A program made the translations under genes and the position numbers. From DATFQE01 sp963738205 (GTDB taxonomy: Bacteria; Actinomycetota; Thermoleophilia; Gaiellales; Gaiellaceae), in NCBI GenBank assembly GCA_963738205.1, contig CAVTVQ010000007.1, positions 1,240,001 through 1,304,000 of the forward strand: 64,000 nucleotides of DNA, in the 5' to 3' direction. The notes under the pieces were generated by a model. It was not told the origin of the DNA. It made no database searches and was given only the letters and a program-made list of their open reading frames with translations. Shown here in pieces: positions 63,161-64,000 of this stretch. How positions within the stretch are numbered: position 1 is the first letter of the stretch; each line of letters starts with the position of its first letter.

Positions 63161-63523
63161 ATGCACGCCTTCGTGGTCAGCTACTCCCTCCGAGGGGCTA
63201 CGCCGGGCGAGCACGCCGAGCTGTGTGAGCAACTCGCCCCGGCCGTTGCCGCCGTGCGCGGCCTCACCTCGACGACCTGGCTGACCAATACGGCGACCGG
63301 GCGCCACGGCGCCTTCTTCGTGTTCGAGACGAAGCCCGACTTCGACCGCTTCGTCGCCAGCGAGCTCTTCGGGACGATCAGCTCGCATCGCACGATCGAT
63401 GGCCTGACGGGGAGCGACTACTCGATCAGCGCCAGGCCGACCGCCGTGACACACGGGCCTGCCGTTCGCGCGGACATGGCCGAGACCGTTCCCGCACGAG
63501 CTATCAGAAGGAGAGACCCATGA
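63161..63523 (+). CDS. YdhR-like putative monooxygenase-fold protein
   Basis: 120 aa. The pattern VVSYSLRGATPGEHAELCEQ, VRGLTSTTWLTNTATGRHGA and FFVFETKPDFDRFVASELFG matches the YdhR family of dimeric alpha/beta-barrel proteins, related to antibiotic biosynthesis monooxygenases. The ending SISARPTAVTHGP is also family-like. The stop overlaps the next gene's ATG (ATGA), so the two are co-translated. Substrate unknown. Confidence 0.8.
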   Translation: MHAFVVSYSLRGATPGEHAELCEQLAPAVAAVRGLTSTTWLTNTATGRHGAFFVFETKPDFDRFVASELFGTISSHRTIDGLTGSDYSISARPTAVTHGPAVRADMAETVPARAIRRRDP

Positions 63524-64000
63524 ACCTGCTACGACCTCGTCGCGCTGCGCTCTTGACGGTGTTTGCGGCCGCGCTCGGCCTGCTCGCGTTGACGCCGCCG
63601 GCCCTTGCCGCCTTTCCCGGCAAGAACGGGCTCATCGTCTTCGGAGCCGGTACGGAAAGCGGCGTCCAGCTGTTCACAGTGCGCTCGAACGGGCGTGACC
63701 TGAAGCAGATCACGCAGGCCCCCGGATCAGCGGTACACCCGGATTGGGCACCCGACGGGCGGAGCATCGTCTACGAGCACGACTGGGACACCGAGAGCCA
63801 GTGCGCAACCGTCGACCGGATCGACCCCGACGGCGGCAACCGGGTGAGCCTGACCAGCGGCGTCGGCGGCTGCCAGGGCCAGCCCGCATTCATGCCCCGC
63901 GGCGCCGGCTTCGTCTACGAGCATTTCGACTTCGACACGTTCGACGACGCCGTCTGGGGCATGACCGCGAACGGCGGCAACCAGCACCGCATCATCGGGC
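63520..64000 (+). CDS. Secreted TolB-like beta-propeller protein (3' end beyond window)
   Basis: At least 160 aa in the window. A signal peptide (LTVFAAALGLLALTPPALAA) precedes PD40-type propeller blades: QLFTVRSNGRDLKQIT, HPDWAPDGRSIVYEHD, and IDPDGGNRVSLTSG. AGAAGGAGAG lies before the ATG, which overlaps the YdhR-like stop. TolB-like propellers usually bind proteins or peptides. Full length and C-terminal domain are not visible. Confidence 0.85.
   Translation, partial: MNLLRPRRAALLTVFAAALGLLALTPPALAAFPGKNGLIVFGAGTESGVQLFTVRSNGRDLKQITQAPGSAVHPDWAPDGRSIVYEHDWDTESQCATVDRIDPDGGNRVSLTSGVGGCQGQPAFMPRGAGFVYEHFDFDTFDDAVWGMTANGGNQHRIIG

Overview
This is a GC-rich chromosomal window from a Gram-positive-like bacterium, most likely an uncultured member of the Actinomycetota (class Thermoleophilia, Gaiellales/Solirubrobacterales type). 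The evidence is the base composition, the many LuxR/NarL regulators, stand-alone class III cyclase domains joined to regulators, the repeated-PAS histidine kinases, the DUF6351 protein and several small lineage-typical proteins. Assignment is by gene style only; there is no rRNA or other phylogenetic marker here.

Layout. 0-6.4 kb: a truncated NarL-type regulator, a Dps ferritin, a Cys-less DksA-like protein, a coupled peroxiredoxin/DsbA pair and small FMN, reductase and effector-binding proteins (redox and stress housekeeping). 6.4-14.3 kb: polyphosphate kinase, an AlkX/YcaQ-type DNA glycosylase, a LuxR regulator, a secreted vanadium-type haloperoxidase and an orphan peptide-binding lipoprotein. 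14.4-16.9 kb: a cyclase-STAND-TPR regulator. 16.9-20.9 kb: a large secreted subtilisin lying between an intact tRNA-Lys and a copy of that tRNA's 3' half, like a small tRNA-targeted island. 20.9-21.5 kb: a MazF-type toxin-antitoxin pair. 21.6-35 kb: transporters (an MMPL exporter, two MacB/FtsX-type ABC systems, DedA and PAP2 membrane proteins) plus an AAA ATPase; the second ABC system is bracketed by two inverted copies of a 164-165 bp MITE-like element. 35-43.4 kb: a two-component locus with a receiver, a 1356-aa and a 744-aa PAS histidine kinase, a small unknown and a cyclase-receiver-LuxR fusion. 43.6-49.5 kb: tRNA-Glu, a secreted trypsin, a 914-aa LuxR ATPase, a cupin and secreted unknowns. 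49.5-56.5 kb: an accessory stretch starting at tRNA-Val, with paired short repeats, secreted and collagen-like proteins, decayed fragments, small unknowns and a two-gene CHAT protease/Trypco1 module that looks like a conflict (cell-death or defence) system. 56.7-64 kb: HdeD-like membrane protein, DUF6351 secreted protein, another LuxR ATPase, a YdhR-like protein and the start of a TolB-like propeller protein.

The window contains at least fifteen coding frameshifts. Every one I could restore (4040, 21581, 23993, 34213, 48886 and 60232 loci) is explained by a single inserted base, nine of them in one permease gene. That bias points to sequencing or assembly error rather than real gene decay, so those genes are described as restored, with the breaks noted.
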